NCBI GenBank assembly: GCA_012064415.1
Contig: SSNU01000042.1
Location: 343,822-407,821 of the forward strand
From: Gyrodactylus bullatarudis
Taxonomy: Eukaryota > Platyhelminthes > Monogenea > Gyrodactylidea > Gyrodactylidae
Reading direction: 5' to 3'
DNA length: 64,000 bases
The notes beneath the pieces were generated by a model. That model saw nothing but the letters and a program-made list of their open reading frames with translations, was not told where the DNA came from and did not search any database. Below, one piece after another: positions 53,001 through 64,000 of this stretch. A program made the position numbers and the translations under genes. How positions within the stretch are numbered: the stretch's first letter is position 1; each line of letters starts with the position of its first letter.

Positions 53001-54983
53001 CTTTTCATACTCTCTACTGGGCCTTATTCGGACAGTCGTCTAACAATGTGACTACAATTGCTGAGGACACTGTCTACGATTACCCCGGTCATTCTCTACT
53101 CTCGGTCAAGGACAGTCCATCAATGATCACCAACATGGGTTCAATCCTCTATGGGGCCTATAATGCCTGTATGATCATAATTCTGCTAAACATGCTTATC
53201 GCTATGATGAGTAAATCCTTTGATGAAATCCAGGTAAATTTCCAATCTTGGTTTTTCTGTAAACTGTTCAGAAGTTGACCACAAAATTTATCTACAATAA
53301 TTTACTTTTAGGTAATTTATAACACGACCCAAATTCGCTCCGAATATACCTTTTATACTTTTGTAATGGAATTAAAAAATTATAAAAGATTTTAGATAAA
53401 AACGTTAGATAAAATCTCATTCTTAATGAGTATAAAAACAAATAAATAATGTTAATTCGAATAGAAATTATGCCTATTCTAAAGTACAGCAATGAGAAAT
53501 TCCTTCTCAAATGAATAAAGATCCTCTTCTCGTGTAATTAAAGAATTCATAACTATTTTTCTTTCTCTTCTGCTGACATTGTATAAACTATACATCTATG
53601 ATTTTAGGGTGATCGCCTTGAAGAGTGGAAATTCGCTCGTGCCGCATTATGGATGGTCTACATTGAACAGGAGGGCATACTGCCAGCTCCCTTCAACCTG
53701 CTACCATCCAAAGATATGCTAGTCAGAATAATGGTTTCAATTAAGGAATCTTGTACATCATCTTCCAATTGTTGCCGGAGTAGGAATAGGAAGAAAACGA
53801 TCGAGGACGGTAACAAACCTCCCCCGGAAGATGACCAGAATCCGAATAGACTCAATGTCAAACCCAAAGTAAAATTTCTCACGCCTAGCGTTTCCCTTAC
53901 CTCAGATGAAGACGAAGAGGGTGAATTGGCTGTGATTCAGGTAACAATGTCCTTTCACTTTTTTCTCTTCATTCAGAGATTGAATTTGCTCAATTTTAGC
54001 GTCAAATGGATCATACTAGGAGCAATGTCATCCGACGGTATCTGTTCAAACTGCAGAAAGAAAAGGAAGAAGCCAACAAGTCCGGCGGTGAGTTTTTCCG
54101 ATGCCTCCCCCATCAAATCAACATGATTAACCTATTTTCTAGATGTTTCTATGATGAACATGCTACGCCAGAGCCAACAACAACAGGTCCTATCAGAACT
54201 ACGCTACAACGATAGTGAACGACACTCGAGTAGACGCAGTGAAGACCTCCATTCTGGTACAGAAAACTTTTCTGAACTCAGAGCAAGTCGTGAATCAGTC
54301 TTTAGTGAAACAAAGTCATCAAAGCCTAAATGGTCGCATACTCTCAGTAGTAGAGGTCTTAGCAGTCTATTGATGCCACCGTCGGTTAGAAGGAAACTTG
54401 AAGCAGCTGCCGAATCAAAGACTGGAACTATAGAGGAAAATACTTTTGATGCAGAAGATTCAATGCTTGCAGCAAATCTTTTCCTTATGGACACAACGAA
54501 AAAGAGTAATCCAGTAGCTGAGGCTAATCCGTTCTATCCGAACGCTCGGCCATTATACCCTGAAAGTATTTGGAATGAAACAGACTACTTTACTAGCAGG
54601 TCAGTCTCTATTCTTTAAATCTATTTGATTATCAATGAAATGTCTAAGGTGATAAAGAATAAAATGATTCCCATTGGTTAATGAGGAATCCTCTTCTCTC
54701 ATTGGCCGATGGTGATCGTGAATGAAATCTCGTATTTTTCAGAAATGAAAAACCAATTCATGGAAGTCATCTCCGGGAAATCTACAAGGTGGAACAAGAA
54801 ATGAATGACATGTGTGAAACTTTTTCAATTTATTCTGTTGCGGAAGCTTCCATATCTGAGGCCTACCTGGACGACGAGATGAACTCAAACAAGGCCGATT
54901 ATCCAAGGGAACCGACGAGTCGACGTCTTTCCTCCACAAAGGTTAAAAATAAGAAGAGACCTCCGCTTGTTAGATCAGAATGA
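35030..54983 (+). CDS. TRPC-type (TRP/TRPL/TRP-gamma-like) cation channel
   Basis: Fourteen exons: 35030-35908, 45373-45525, 45671-45847, 46333-46497, 46719-46769, 47131-47362, 50318-50602, 51184-51368, 51715-51827, 52990-53233, 53608-53940, 54000-54087, 54143-54599, 54743-54983, totalling 1200 aa in one frame. N-terminal ankyrin repeats (about 130-280), the TRP_2 segment with [15 protein letters not shown], six TM helices (S1 about 434-455), [18 protein letters not shown], the pore stretch [14 protein letters not shown]6 with [16 protein letters not shown] and the TRP box EWKFAR. The C-terminus is long and Ser/basic rich. These channels carry Na+/Ca2+ downstream of phospholipase C at the plasma membrane. 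ATG 35030 is preceded by an in-frame TAA at 35015. Intron 1 (9.5 kb) hosts two nested genes. The 50602|51184 junction is the least certain. Confidence 0.92.
37018..38632. repeat. Diverged tandem duplication in TRP intron 1
   Basis: Three ordered blocks recur: AACCATCAATTCTAAGCATT (37022 and 38063), GCAATCACTAAAATC (about 37150 and 38171) and AATGACTTTCACG (about 37278 and 38546). Spacing differs in the third block because of an insertion. Old, non-coding. Confidence 0.65.
38702..39175. mobile_element. Candidate TA-flanked MITE (474 bp)
   Basis: Terminal inverted repeats ACCCTTCATGTCCCA and TGGGACATGAAGGGT (15 bp, perfect), flanked by TA at 38700-38701 and 39176-39177. Non-coding. A diverged second left end occurs near 56318 (ACCCTTCAAGTCACAAAT, followed by a similar T-rich run and ACAAATCAGAAAATTTGC). 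Confidence 0.6.
43877..44374 (+). CDS. Four-TM membrane protein of unknown family (165 aa), nested in TRP intron 1
   Basis: Single exon. Four predicted hydrophobic helices: about residues 14-33 ([18 protein letters not shown]), 47-75, 90-112 and 128-148 ([18 protein letters not shown]). The N-terminus has a CxxC (MTCLHCQ) and the C-terminal tail is short and basic. AATAAA at 44389-44394, 15 bp after the stop. The topology resembles claudin/MARVEL/tetraspan-like proteins, but no signature lets me assign one. Same strand as TRP, so it could be transcribed within the TRP pre-mRNA or from its own promoter. Convergent with the next gene. Confidence 0.65.
   Translation: MTCLHCQRLYKGEIVLLIFLNLIMFCMAIGNVCKISEIFAHHSSLMVVIRSGFPFVFFNLSSSFLVMSLTLNLFTNILCYKFYSFFRIYTSSSVLSGLFIFIGMIVTGVYSVHQDEAVHLRAMTKTSTSMLAIILVLLITSAIVCYSNYKRSHKAFLERRKGNKN
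44441..45241 (-). CDS. Four-TM protein with proline-rich PPxY tail (266 aa), nested antisense in TRP intron 1
   Basis: Single exon. Four hydrophobic segments (about 12-35, 66-86, 91-115, 142-163) are followed by a cytosolic tail: basic and Ala-rich ([15 protein letters not shown]), then proline/glutamine/tyrosine-rich with PPPY (binds WW domains, for example NEDD4-type ligases) and [17 protein letters not shown] (minus strand) at 44423-44428, 13 bp past the stop. Topology is like the neighbouring gene, and the two may be diverged relatives, but similarity by eye is weak. Stop codons of the pair are 66 bp apart. Function not assigned. Confidence 0.65.
   Translation of the reverse strand: MVRISKTLALKIWLSFNNTLIGAIGMFLTYLGSSFVHLEAHAESTQNAEYDDYLKHVSDVTGSTSILLGNFMVIIFLLSAFQNCVKSPYFYLAFAAIFPFLILALLSFFTTILSTRLTMKSKIRNILGSKDSLDENTKMLKFFLNLYICLYTLGLISVIGSLVRTCELYREKKRTQKAEAAAAAAKRRREQDNSSEEETVKLQDQVNITMAPPPYQTTLVQPAPILYQQPAFYVPQPVQYLPQAPLPPQIIIQNIEKPPGKIFGLF
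47363..50317. other. TRP intron 6, no gene seen
   Basis: 2.95 kb, AT-rich. The minus-strand ORFs near 48239-48805 are overlapping chance frames without domain features. Confidence 0.5.
51828..52989. other. TRP intron 9, no gene seen
   Basis: 1.16 kb, AT-rich. The 65-codon ORF at 52231 has no features and lies wholly inside the intron. Confidence 0.5.
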
Positions 54984-55913
54984 TATCCCATCTTTTCTCA
55001 TCCTATCAATCTCTGTTTGATTGTTTTTTTCCTTGTAATCAACCTAATCAACATATTAGTCTCTTCATTTAAAACCTTCATGACTGTATCTCTTGCACTT
55101 TTCAAATTAGATCATATTAAAAAACAAACACTTCTTAATTTATTTCCCATCGCTTTCGTACTCTGACTTGGAGAGTTGTTTTACCATCTTCTTTTCATTC
55201 TATCGACCCCTGAACAGATATGATACATTCAACCCCATGATAACCCACAAAAAGTATCCCCATATAAGAGACCCATGAGAATGGGCATCTTAGATTCAAT
55301 CAAAGTGATCCTATCATATATACAATGTATAAGTTTTGAAGAATTATGTATTTGATAATTGTCATTATTACAAAGAGTAAAGTTTCTTTTCTTTCTTGTA
55401 GGTCACTTTAAATTATTCTAGATCTTAAATAAATTTGACTTTATTTCAGAAAACTACTCTAAAGTAGATGCACAAACTAAACAATTATTTTTTATTTGCA
55501 TATAAAATTAGCTTTGGCAAGTTCAACCTCTAGAGAACAGTATTGATTTTTTGAATTGAATGGGCGTTGAAATATAAAATTAATCTTTTTCTTCAATATA
55601 TCTTTATTTATTTCTACTGTACAGTGAATAAGATAGATCTCAGTAATTGTAATATAATAAACTATATCGATTATATATAAGATCAAATTTGAAATAAAAT
55701 CTGGCTTCGAAAGAGAACTTAATTTCTCGGGCCAAATGAATCAACATTCTCTTCACGTTCATAAACAGTTTAAAATTGATAACAGCGATCATCAGGCACC
55801 TTTATTTAACGAAAGATGATCGGATCGGAGTTGGTTAAAAAAATATCTTTTTTTCATATTCTACAAAACTGAAGTAGTTCCCGACAACCCAGAGTACTAG
55901 ATTCATGTGTTGG
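54984..55913. other. TRP 3' flank, no gene seen
   Basis: Contains the TRP 3' UTR. The next coding sequence on either strand begins at 55914 and is convergent with TRP. Confidence 0.5.
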
Positions 55914-56191
55914 TCACCTTGATAGACACTGAGATTTTGAGGAGATGCAGGTGCAAAAGTTTCGTATGCTCGATCTCATTGTTTTTGACTTTATCTTCGT
56001 CTTTTTCACCTTGGAAATCTTTGCGTTGGACTTTTTGGGTGTCTGCCTTTGGCGTAGGCTATTGCTCATCGAGGTATTAGTCAGACGACTGAATAGGGTT
56101 TGTATAATATTCGACTTTTGACTAGGGTGGACTTCATGGCTGATTGAGTCATTTAATGAGGCTAACGTCTCACATGACATCCGTAGGGTCT
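55914..56191 (-). CDS. Probable terminal exon of an unrecognised gene
   Basis: Open frame to the stop at 55914. Acceptor CGTTAG|AGACC at 56192-56193 starts it in phase with the donor at 63553 (one base plus AG gives Glu). The encoded 91 residues are polar: SCETLASLNDSISHEV, QTLFSRLTNTS, then a Lys-rich stretch KISKVKKTKIKSKTMRS and a Cys-containing end NFCTCISSKSQC. No domain recognised. Pairing with the exon at 63554 rests on phase and orientation only, across a 7.4-kb intron. Confidence 0.45.
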
Positions 56192-59100
56192 CTAACGAAT
56201 TTAACAAAAAAAATTAGTTTTATAATGCTATGTTTTTACGAGAAAAGTAATCTGTTATTCATTAATTCATCCAGAAAAGTCTCAGATAAAATAATGATCA
56301 AAGAAAATATAATTTTAACCCTTCAAGTCACAAATTATATTAATATATTTTTTCGTCAAACAAATCAGAAAATTTGCCTTTTTTGGGTCGAAAACCAGTC
56401 AAATACCTAGCCCCGCACGAGGTTTCGAAACAGATATATATTGAGATTCTTTTAGACCAATTTTCTACAAATACATCTGAGACAAAAAAAAGTAATTCAA
56501 GATGAAACTTTTGTTACATCAACAGTTTTTTCGTCATACAACAGATCAATATATATGTTACAGTATAACCTTTGAATCAGTATGTTTATAAATAAACTAG
56601 TAAACTAAGTTTTGAGCCAGTAAGAAATCAGTATATCCTTTGGATAAATACTTTCTCAAGGCTTATACTGATTTCGTACTGGTTAATCGCAGTATAACCT
56701 TTGAATCAGTATGTTTATAAATAAACTAGTATAAGTTTTGAGCCAGTACGAAATTAGTTTATCCTTTGAATTCTTTCTCAAGAGTTTTAATGAATTTACT
56801 CTCAAGATACAATTTTATATCTAGAGTTATTTTGTATTTCATTATTGTCTAGAATTGATATTCAGAGAGGAATTGTAAATTTATTGCAAATTTTTGGATT
56901 AATTAATTTTTCTATCTTTAATTATTTTCGAGTTTTTAAAAATTATAAATGATCAGTTTTAGAATGAATTTTTGCTGTTGGAAGTTTTTTAGTTGTTTCA
57001 GCCAACCATGTAGATCAGATATTCTCTTGAATCAATTGAAAATGCTATCGATTCCCTTAGAGAATGGTCAAACTTCTTAAAAGTAGTAGTGGGGGACTTA
57101 TTTTCGTGAAAAAATGCAATTATGTATCAAAACTTTGTTGTATTGACATCAGCCCATCAGGAAAAGGTTTCATGTAAGAGAAATTTCACACTTTAAATAC
57201 TAAAGCATCTGAGAATTTTCGAAAAATTGTCCTTTAAAAGTAATCCCTAATATAAAATTGAAAAATCCCTACTGCATACCGGGAACTAGTCATAAATATG
57301 ACTGATCAATATTATTACATTCTCATCTTACCTACACATTGTACAAGGGTATGATCTAGTTTTTTGTTACCACGGTGAAATTATTGCAAGTGACATAGAG
57401 ACACTGCCTAAAAACTGTAATTATATTATTATGTATTAATGAATATGAACCACCCACCCTTCCCACAATTGATAAAGATCTATGAAAAAAAAGAAGAAGC
57501 TTTAAAATAAACTGCATTCAACAGATTACACAGCCATACTCTAAGGCTTCTGTTATGCATATGGAATTATCAACTTTCAGTTGTTACGCCGAATTTTTTG
57601 AATTTTGAGTTGATAATTTTTCGTAGTGAGTGATCGATCAAAAGTTGATTTTCAGGGTCACGATTAGTTGGAAGAACTTCAATTCAATGTCCAAAGTCAG
57701 TTATGCTAACTATAGATATAAATACTTTTGAGTAGAAAAGCTTAGAAATTATTTTTTCCTATGAAGAAAATATGAAAAAGACAATCTGTCAGAAGCAGGT
57801 TGTCTAAAATGACACCCAATTTGCACAGAGACAAAATCTAGCGACAACGAAGAAGCCTAACAAACAGGGTTAGCAGTTTTATAAAGTATCAGAAAAGAAT
57901 CTTCAAAATACTGTTTTTTATTCGTACAATTGGGCGTAACCACAAACATTAAGAATTCAACATTGAACAAAAAATCTTTCATTGTGAGAAAGTGTATTTC
58001 TTTCTTTCTTTGAAGTAGGATAGAGTTCAGGCGATTGCATAAAGAAAACGTTTTTAAAATTAAATCAACATTTGTCCTGTCGAACGCATTGTGCCCATAA
58101 AGGGATTCTCTCAATTGGCCCTTTTTACGTTAGGTAAGTTATATTATTAGTGGATTGAGTATCTATCGATGTACAGTTGTATAAAATCAATGAAACATCC
58201 TCTTTTTTCGATTATGCAGTTCACTTTGTATGAGGTATATGACTCACCCGAGTAAATTGGAAAAGATTTCCCCATCATGAAATAAAGGGAAATGTAACAA
58301 ATCTATCCATGTACACAAGAATGAAGTAGAATTAGGTTACACTTCTTCTATGAGAATGAAAGCAGAAACGAAGCCACCCCCCACCCTCCACTGCTGCTGC
58401 ATTACATAATAATTTGTACGTGAAATGAAAGGGAGTTATATAGAATCTTCACATGAGGTGAATTTTATTCTTTTTTTCGGATCGATACGTTCACTTATTT
58501 ATTAGACGAATCAATCAATATTTCTGACTATTCAATACCTTGAGTAGTACGAGATAAGTGACATCTCGAGAACAAGAATTTCAGTGGGAGTTATGCCACT
58601 TGAAGAAAAAATGTCATTTCAGCTACTCAAAATTTCTTCGTTTTGTATTATTGTATCCAAATATCCGATAATGATTCATCAATACAATTGACTCATTTGA
58701 ATTAATAGCAAATTTGTAACACAACATTCATTCAACATTTTTCTATGAACTTTTATATTTTTACTGTAATATAATAAATCTGTGAATGAATACAGTAAAA
58801 AGAGTGTGTTTCATGTATGTCCCTAATTGACCAATCAGAAATGATTTCATCAATCTGAAATGGTTTATTCATCATCAAGTTAATCTTTACTGGAGACCAG
58901 TAGGAGATGATGGCATCATAGTCCTTATTTCCCTTGCACAGGAAACAATAAAAGTCTCCGGGGGTGGTGTATAGATTATGGATTTATTATATGTAGTAAT
59001 TGAAAAGAATACAGGAATAAAGGAAATGAAGATTAGAGAATACAGATTAGGGAATGCGAATATACATTTCTCGTGAGAAAGCATGTTTCTCCTCCTATCC

Positions 59101-62100
59101 GATAGATGAGAGTTCTATCTATCCCTAACTCTACTGACTTTGTTCAAGACAAGATGAACAACGAAAATATGAAGATTTTTCTCTTATTTTTTCTGTTCAT
59201 TTGTATTCTTGAGGGAGAGAGAGAGAGGAAGGATAGATTTAAAAAAATAAATCACAGAGACAAAGATTTTACTCTACACAAAAGGAAATCAATATATTTT
59301 TCTGTCCTGTTTTATTACTAATACAACAACAACATTGGAATGAAATTTATAGGCGACAAGAGATGGATGATGAACGAGGCAAGCAGTTTCCGATTGGTTT
59401 GAAGATTATGATTCATTGAAAATACTTCAATGAACTCTCCTTTTTACTATTGTATGTGAATTTTTGAATGAATAACCTGTAGTAAGTGAATAACGCTTCA
59501 ACCTTTTGGAAAATATTTCTACCTTTCTCTATAGAGTAGAAAGATGGCCAAATATTTGGTTATCAAAAGAAATCTCTGAATTTGTTAAGTTAATATTTAT
59601 ATCTTGGTATGAGTTACTTTTGGAGATCTTTAAGCTGGGTGTAATAAAAGAAACAAGATTGAATTCCAATTAGGTATCTTGACAAGCGGTATATTAATCA
59701 AGAGCAAATCTGTAGATCTTCACAAAATTAGAAATTGATCAAATTTGATTAACTATACAATTCTTCCCATTGGCCTATGGCGGCTACATATATAAATGCA
59801 ATTTTCTCCACACACACACACACAATCCCAGCTACTCTTTAGTAGAGAGAATTTCTCCTGAGCATAAATATGCGCAGTTCTTTCCTATCTATAAAAAAAT
59901 CTATAATCTTGATTTCTCGATAAAAAAGGGGGAAAATTTCCCAGTTGACCTTTGCATTCACACACACACAGAGTGTATCTGACCTTTCTCTAGACTTTAC
60001 TTTTTTTACAAAATGTTTATGGATCATCATAACATACAATGGCATTTGTTATGATTAATTAAGAAAATCTCTAGGGAGTTCAATCAACTCTGAAAGGAAC
60101 TAAACTATAGACAAGTAGAATGTGGAGCTGCAGAAATGCCATAATTTCTCCTTGTGCTGGGATTGAAATCAAGTTAGTTTTCCGATAAAAAATCAACGAT
60201 GAGAGTTCTAAACAACCTCCTAGCCCTGTCTCTGTTTCTAAAAGAAAATTCAACTAAGTAGAATCGATAACAGAAATTCTCAATGCTTCCTTAGTAAATG
60301 GTAATAAAACAGGAAAGAAAGAAAAAAAGGATCCAGTAGCTAGATCTCTTTGGAAGAAATCTTAATGATGGAAACCAATCTGACTCAACAGTCTCTGCAT
60401 ATACAGGACAAGGTGTTATTATAGTAACTAATTAGCTTACTCTGTTTCAAATTCTCATCAAATCAATACAAATAAATTAATTATTTTTGAAAAAATATCA
60501 GCTTTATATCTTAATTTATAACATTGCAGAAGTGAGTGATGAACTCTTCCAAGTTACTTTACTCATAAAAATTAACCAATAGAAATTGAAATAGAAATAA
60601 AAATTTCAAGTTTAGAGAAACAATATGTTTTGCATTTTCTTAAAATATTTTATTTTCATTCGACTAAACTTGAACCAAGCTTTAATTTGCAAAAAAATCA
60701 GCTTTCTAACTCAATATTCAACAAAGATATGCTCATTGGAAATTTCGTGAAGTTTAGTTTTCATTGAAAGGAAAGTTCAAGAAAGGATTCATAAGAGGCT
60801 CGAGTCAGAATTACTCATTGATTTTTATAAAAATCTGTGGATATGAAGCAGTAATTATCTAATTATGGTACATGTGAGTGAAGCTATGAGCAATAATTAT
60901 AATTGAAGGTTGCAATTTTCAAGTTCAAGAATTTAGAGGGTTACGCATTCTTTTCCATGAAAACCTCATTTTAATTTGGAATCTTATTCGAGTTTAATGA
61001 ATAATTTACTAGCTTGCGGGGATACTGATCTGACCAGAAAAAATATTCCCTACAAATTGAGATCAAAATCAGAAAAAATGAAAATTTTGACCAAAATATT
61101 ATTTTATTCGTATACTTGTCCTACTTCTTAGTAGGTTGATTTTTAGTTTTGAAAGACATGAAAAATGGGGTGTGCACATTCTCAAGCACGAAAACTGGTG
61201 CACAAGTGTAAATCATTGTTGATATGAAAAACCTCTTTTGGAATCAATAGAAGAATCCGATATAATTTTTATTCTCAACAAGGCTGGGCCTTTACTTTAC
61301 CATGATCGAGTTATCTTGAGTGCCAGAGAATCATGAATCAAGTTGTGCAGTGTATGTAATGAAATTTTAAATTGACACAAGCTTAATATACGATTAACAT
61401 CTCAGAAGTATAGAATTATGAGAAGAAATAATACACACTTGATCCTATATTTTTGTATGTTGATAAGGACTTTTTTACTTGATCTTTTCGTTGGAGAACA
61501 AAAAAATAAGACTTAATATATATATATATGAGAATTAAAATAAAATATTTGAGAGAAATATTCACAAGAGATCCCCTTTTGAAGTATGTTGTTGGCTTTG
61601 GGAAAAAATATTTAATCAATAAAAATATACAATATATTACCTTGATTATTAACTACATAGAGATCCTGAAATGTATTGTTTCCTTTCTTTACGATATATT
61701 GAGTCTTATCGACAAAAGACACAAAAGAAATCTGTTAAAGTTTCGATTTCTTGATTATTTTCCTTACTTGAAAATCAAATTGAAATTCCAATAATTCGAA
61801 AAAACCTTTGAAAACGGTTGATCTCTCGAATATTGATTGGTAATGATGATCTGTTTCCCTTTAATAATAATTTCTAATTTGCACGCTCATTCTTTTTGGA
61901 AATAAAAAAGGGAATTTCCTATGAAAGAAGTTGGTTCTTTACAAGACTCAATGCTACTCCAAAAGTAAGTATTACTAATACGATAAGAGCATTTCTACTC
62001 AGAGAAAAAACAAATCAATGGAAATTCAATGACCTACAAGAAGAATTGAAATGAAAGTTAATCCTGAGAGTTTTTACTTTGGGCAAGGTTTCCTAACTAG

Positions 62101-63553
62101 CTAAGTAGGTGAAAAAGTTTAGATCTTGGGCAGTAACCTTAACCCAATGTGTGGATTCTCTTTCTAATTCTACAGATTTTATTTTATTTTTTTGATTTCT
62201 AAAATTCTGATAGAAAGAACATGTTAGTTTTCTTTTGGATCTATAACAAAAAGTAATAAGTTCTGTGATTGTGTGTAGTTACATGGTGTTATTTTCCTAC
62301 ATGAAAAGAAAGAAGAAAATGACTGACATTTCCCTGCTTGCTCGCCCTCTTTCACACTGTCGAAATTTATGGGATTTTTCCCAAATATCTGTTTTTATTC
62401 TGTATCAATATTTTTAACCTTTACATGAAATGTTTTCTCCAATAAACCTTCCTGTGGGACTGGCAATCATTCAGATTCGCAAATTTGCATGTCTATTCTT
62501 AAATTTACTCAGTTTTAATTAAAGAAAAGTCTGTAGTCAAGTTTCTTCGCTACTGAGATACATATTTATACGATAATGGTTATGCCAGTTTTATTGGGTC
62601 TCACCCAACAAAGTTGAAGATGAGAACTGGTTTTACAAATTTCTCAACGTTTCACCCTCTGAATTCCAAGAAAAATTCAATTAGACGTTTGTTGATTTCA
62701 AATATTTGAAGTCATGGATATCTAGATGAGAAAAGGGTTGAGTTTTTCAATAAACTTTTCCCCTTAAATTTGATTCCTAATTATATCTTCGAATGATCAT
62801 TTATAATCGTTTTATACTCTATTGATTTTGAGGCTCTTGTTAGTTTTTTGCTAAAGGATTCAAATTATTATTAGGAATGAACTTATTCTTGTCATTTTTC
62901 TCTTTGATTAAAAATCAATGAGCCCCAACTATCACTAGACACATTGAGTGAGAAGGAGATGGGAAAAAACTGTGATAGCTAAAGGCTCATCTCGTTAAAT
63001 AATTTACTCATTGTCACACCTAGCCTACTACACATATCTGGGAGGCAATAGAGACGTTCTCATTCTTCTATAGAGTCTGATATTTAAAATCTATATATAT
63101 ATTTTACAATGTGTATATTAGGGTAATGTACAATGCTCAATTGTTTATAACCGAGAAAAACACATTTTTGAAAATCGAAATGAAAGTTTTCATGCTCCCA
63201 TCATCAAAATTCATCTAATTTGCTTTCAACTTGTGAAAAAAGATATTCAAAAATCTTAATTTTCTCGTAGTGGCGCGTGTTCAAAATTTTTTGTTTTCAA
63301 TCAAGATTTTGTTGATTAGAACAAACTCGAAAACGTATTATTATACATGGGAAAAAAACGTTTAGTTTTCAATTTTCTTTCAAAATGAGATTAAGGCTGA
63401 GAAAAGTTGAGAAATTAAGCTTACTCTAGTGTATATAAAGAGAAATACTCATTTAATTATAATTAAAGTTTGAACAAATCAATCAACCTAGAAGTGGACG
63501 ATATTTGATAGTAAGATTGAGATTTCAATTTGAAATTACAGGATAAAACTCAC
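56192..63553. other. Long gene-free stretch (likely intron of the terminal gene)
   Basis: 7.4 kb, AT-rich. It holds a diverged MITE end near 56318, a 129-bp tandem repeat at 56561-56782, a CA run near 59810-59823 and an AT run near 61519. No convincing ORF. Confidence 0.5.
56561..56782. repeat. Two-unit tandem repeat (129-bp period)
   Basis: CAGTATAACCTTTGAATCAG and the following sequence to TAAATAAACTAGT recur 129 bp later, followed both times by TTTTGAGCCAGTA and TATCCTTTG. The intervening CTTATACTGATTTCGTACTGG is a partly inverted echo of the unit. Confidence 0.75.
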
Positions 63554-64000
63554 CATTTGAGCTAAGGGTTATTTCATCGATATCTGCCTTGTTGGCAACC
63601 TGAAACCAGGTAATTCTTTGGTTTGTCTCCTGGTTGTGGAGCCAGTCTTCACCGTAAAAGTCCTCTGAATCAATGTAGGGTAAATCAAGGCTCTCATGTG
63701 GATGCTCATGTCGACAGCCATCAAACCAGGTCTCTTGTTCTGATGTGAAGTAACTCTGTTGCGATAACTCCTGAATCATTCTCAAAGTATCATCGGGAAG
63801 GTCTTCAAAGCGTAAGAAAGCCTCTTCTTGACGGTTTGCTTGCATCAGAAGAGAATTGTTATCCGAGTAACTTGAAGAGCTCTCCTCGTCACTATCGGCC
63901 AAGGAACAATTTGAGGGAATGGACAACGAATTGGTTGTGGAATCCGTTGTGGTTTCAGAGGAAAACTGGAAATTCCTTCGATGACGAGGGGTCCAGGATG
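63554..64000 (-). CDS. Internal coding exon of an unrecognised gene, truncated by the window edge
   Basis: Open from the window edge to donor AATG|GTGAGT at 63553. The frame reads SWTPRHRRNFQFSSETTT at its start, then a Ser/Asp/Glu-rich stretch (ADSDEESSSSYSDNNS), an acidic helix (FEDLPDDTLRMIQELSQQS), FTSEQETWFDGCRHEHP and NQRITWFQVANKADIDEI. The composition suggests an acidic regulatory region; no family recognised. Likely spliced to 56191-55914. Confidence 0.6.

Noticed and set aside
59810..59823. CA-repeat with surrounding ORF on both strands (59770-60045)
   Set aside because: Microsatellite-driven open frames; no coding features.
1..64000. CRISPR arrays, rRNA genes or bacterial operons
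   Set aside because: None seen; all gene structures are eukaryotic and spliced.

Overview
This is eukaryotic nuclear DNA, AT-rich, with GT-AG introns and AATAAA signals. TATA-driven intronless genes for small secreted His/Tyr/Val-rich (cuticle-like) proteins point to an arthropod. A non-insect lineage such as a mite fits the small introns and gene set, but the sequence does not prove it.

Six conserved host genes could be assembled exon by exon, each with a reading frame that stays open across all junctions. They are: DNA polymerase kappa (+, 2-12887, 5' end outside the window); a LNX-type RING/TRAF-zinc-finger/four-PDZ E3 ligase (-, 22813-13321); HID1 (-, 30698-23464); mitochondrial ribosomal protein uS17m (+, 30825-31319); splicing factor SYF1/XAB2 (-, 34192-31428); and a TRPC-type cation channel (+, 35030-54983). 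A two-exon fragment of an unrecognised gene (-, 55914-56191 and 63554-64000) closes the window. POLK/LNX and MRPS17/SYF1 are tail to tail; HID1/MRPS17 and SYF1/TRP are head to head.

The striking feature is what sits inside the introns. Fourteen intact intronless genes of one small secreted protein family (three subtypes of 77, 80 and 79-84 aa), each with its own TATA box and poly(A) signal, are nested in POLK introns 1 and 5, LNX intron 3 and HID1 intron 6. They form head-to-head pairs, large palindromes, inverted and tandem copies, a truncated 247-bp palindrome and a segment repeated in circularly permuted order. Another tiny gene (38-aa secreted acidic peptide) is nested antisense in LNX intron 1, and two convergent four-TM protein genes are nested in the 9.5-kb TRP intron 1.

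Introns also hold mobile-element remains: a Penelope-like GIY-YIG fragment with a hammerhead-like hairpin, a decayed piggyBac transposase, a LINE reverse-transcriptase fragment, two TA-flanked MITE candidates, and a tRNA-like SINE or pseudogene. Long stretches at 35.9-43.8 kb, 47.4-50.3 kb and 56.2-63.5 kb are intronic or intergenic AT-rich DNA with no recognisable gene.
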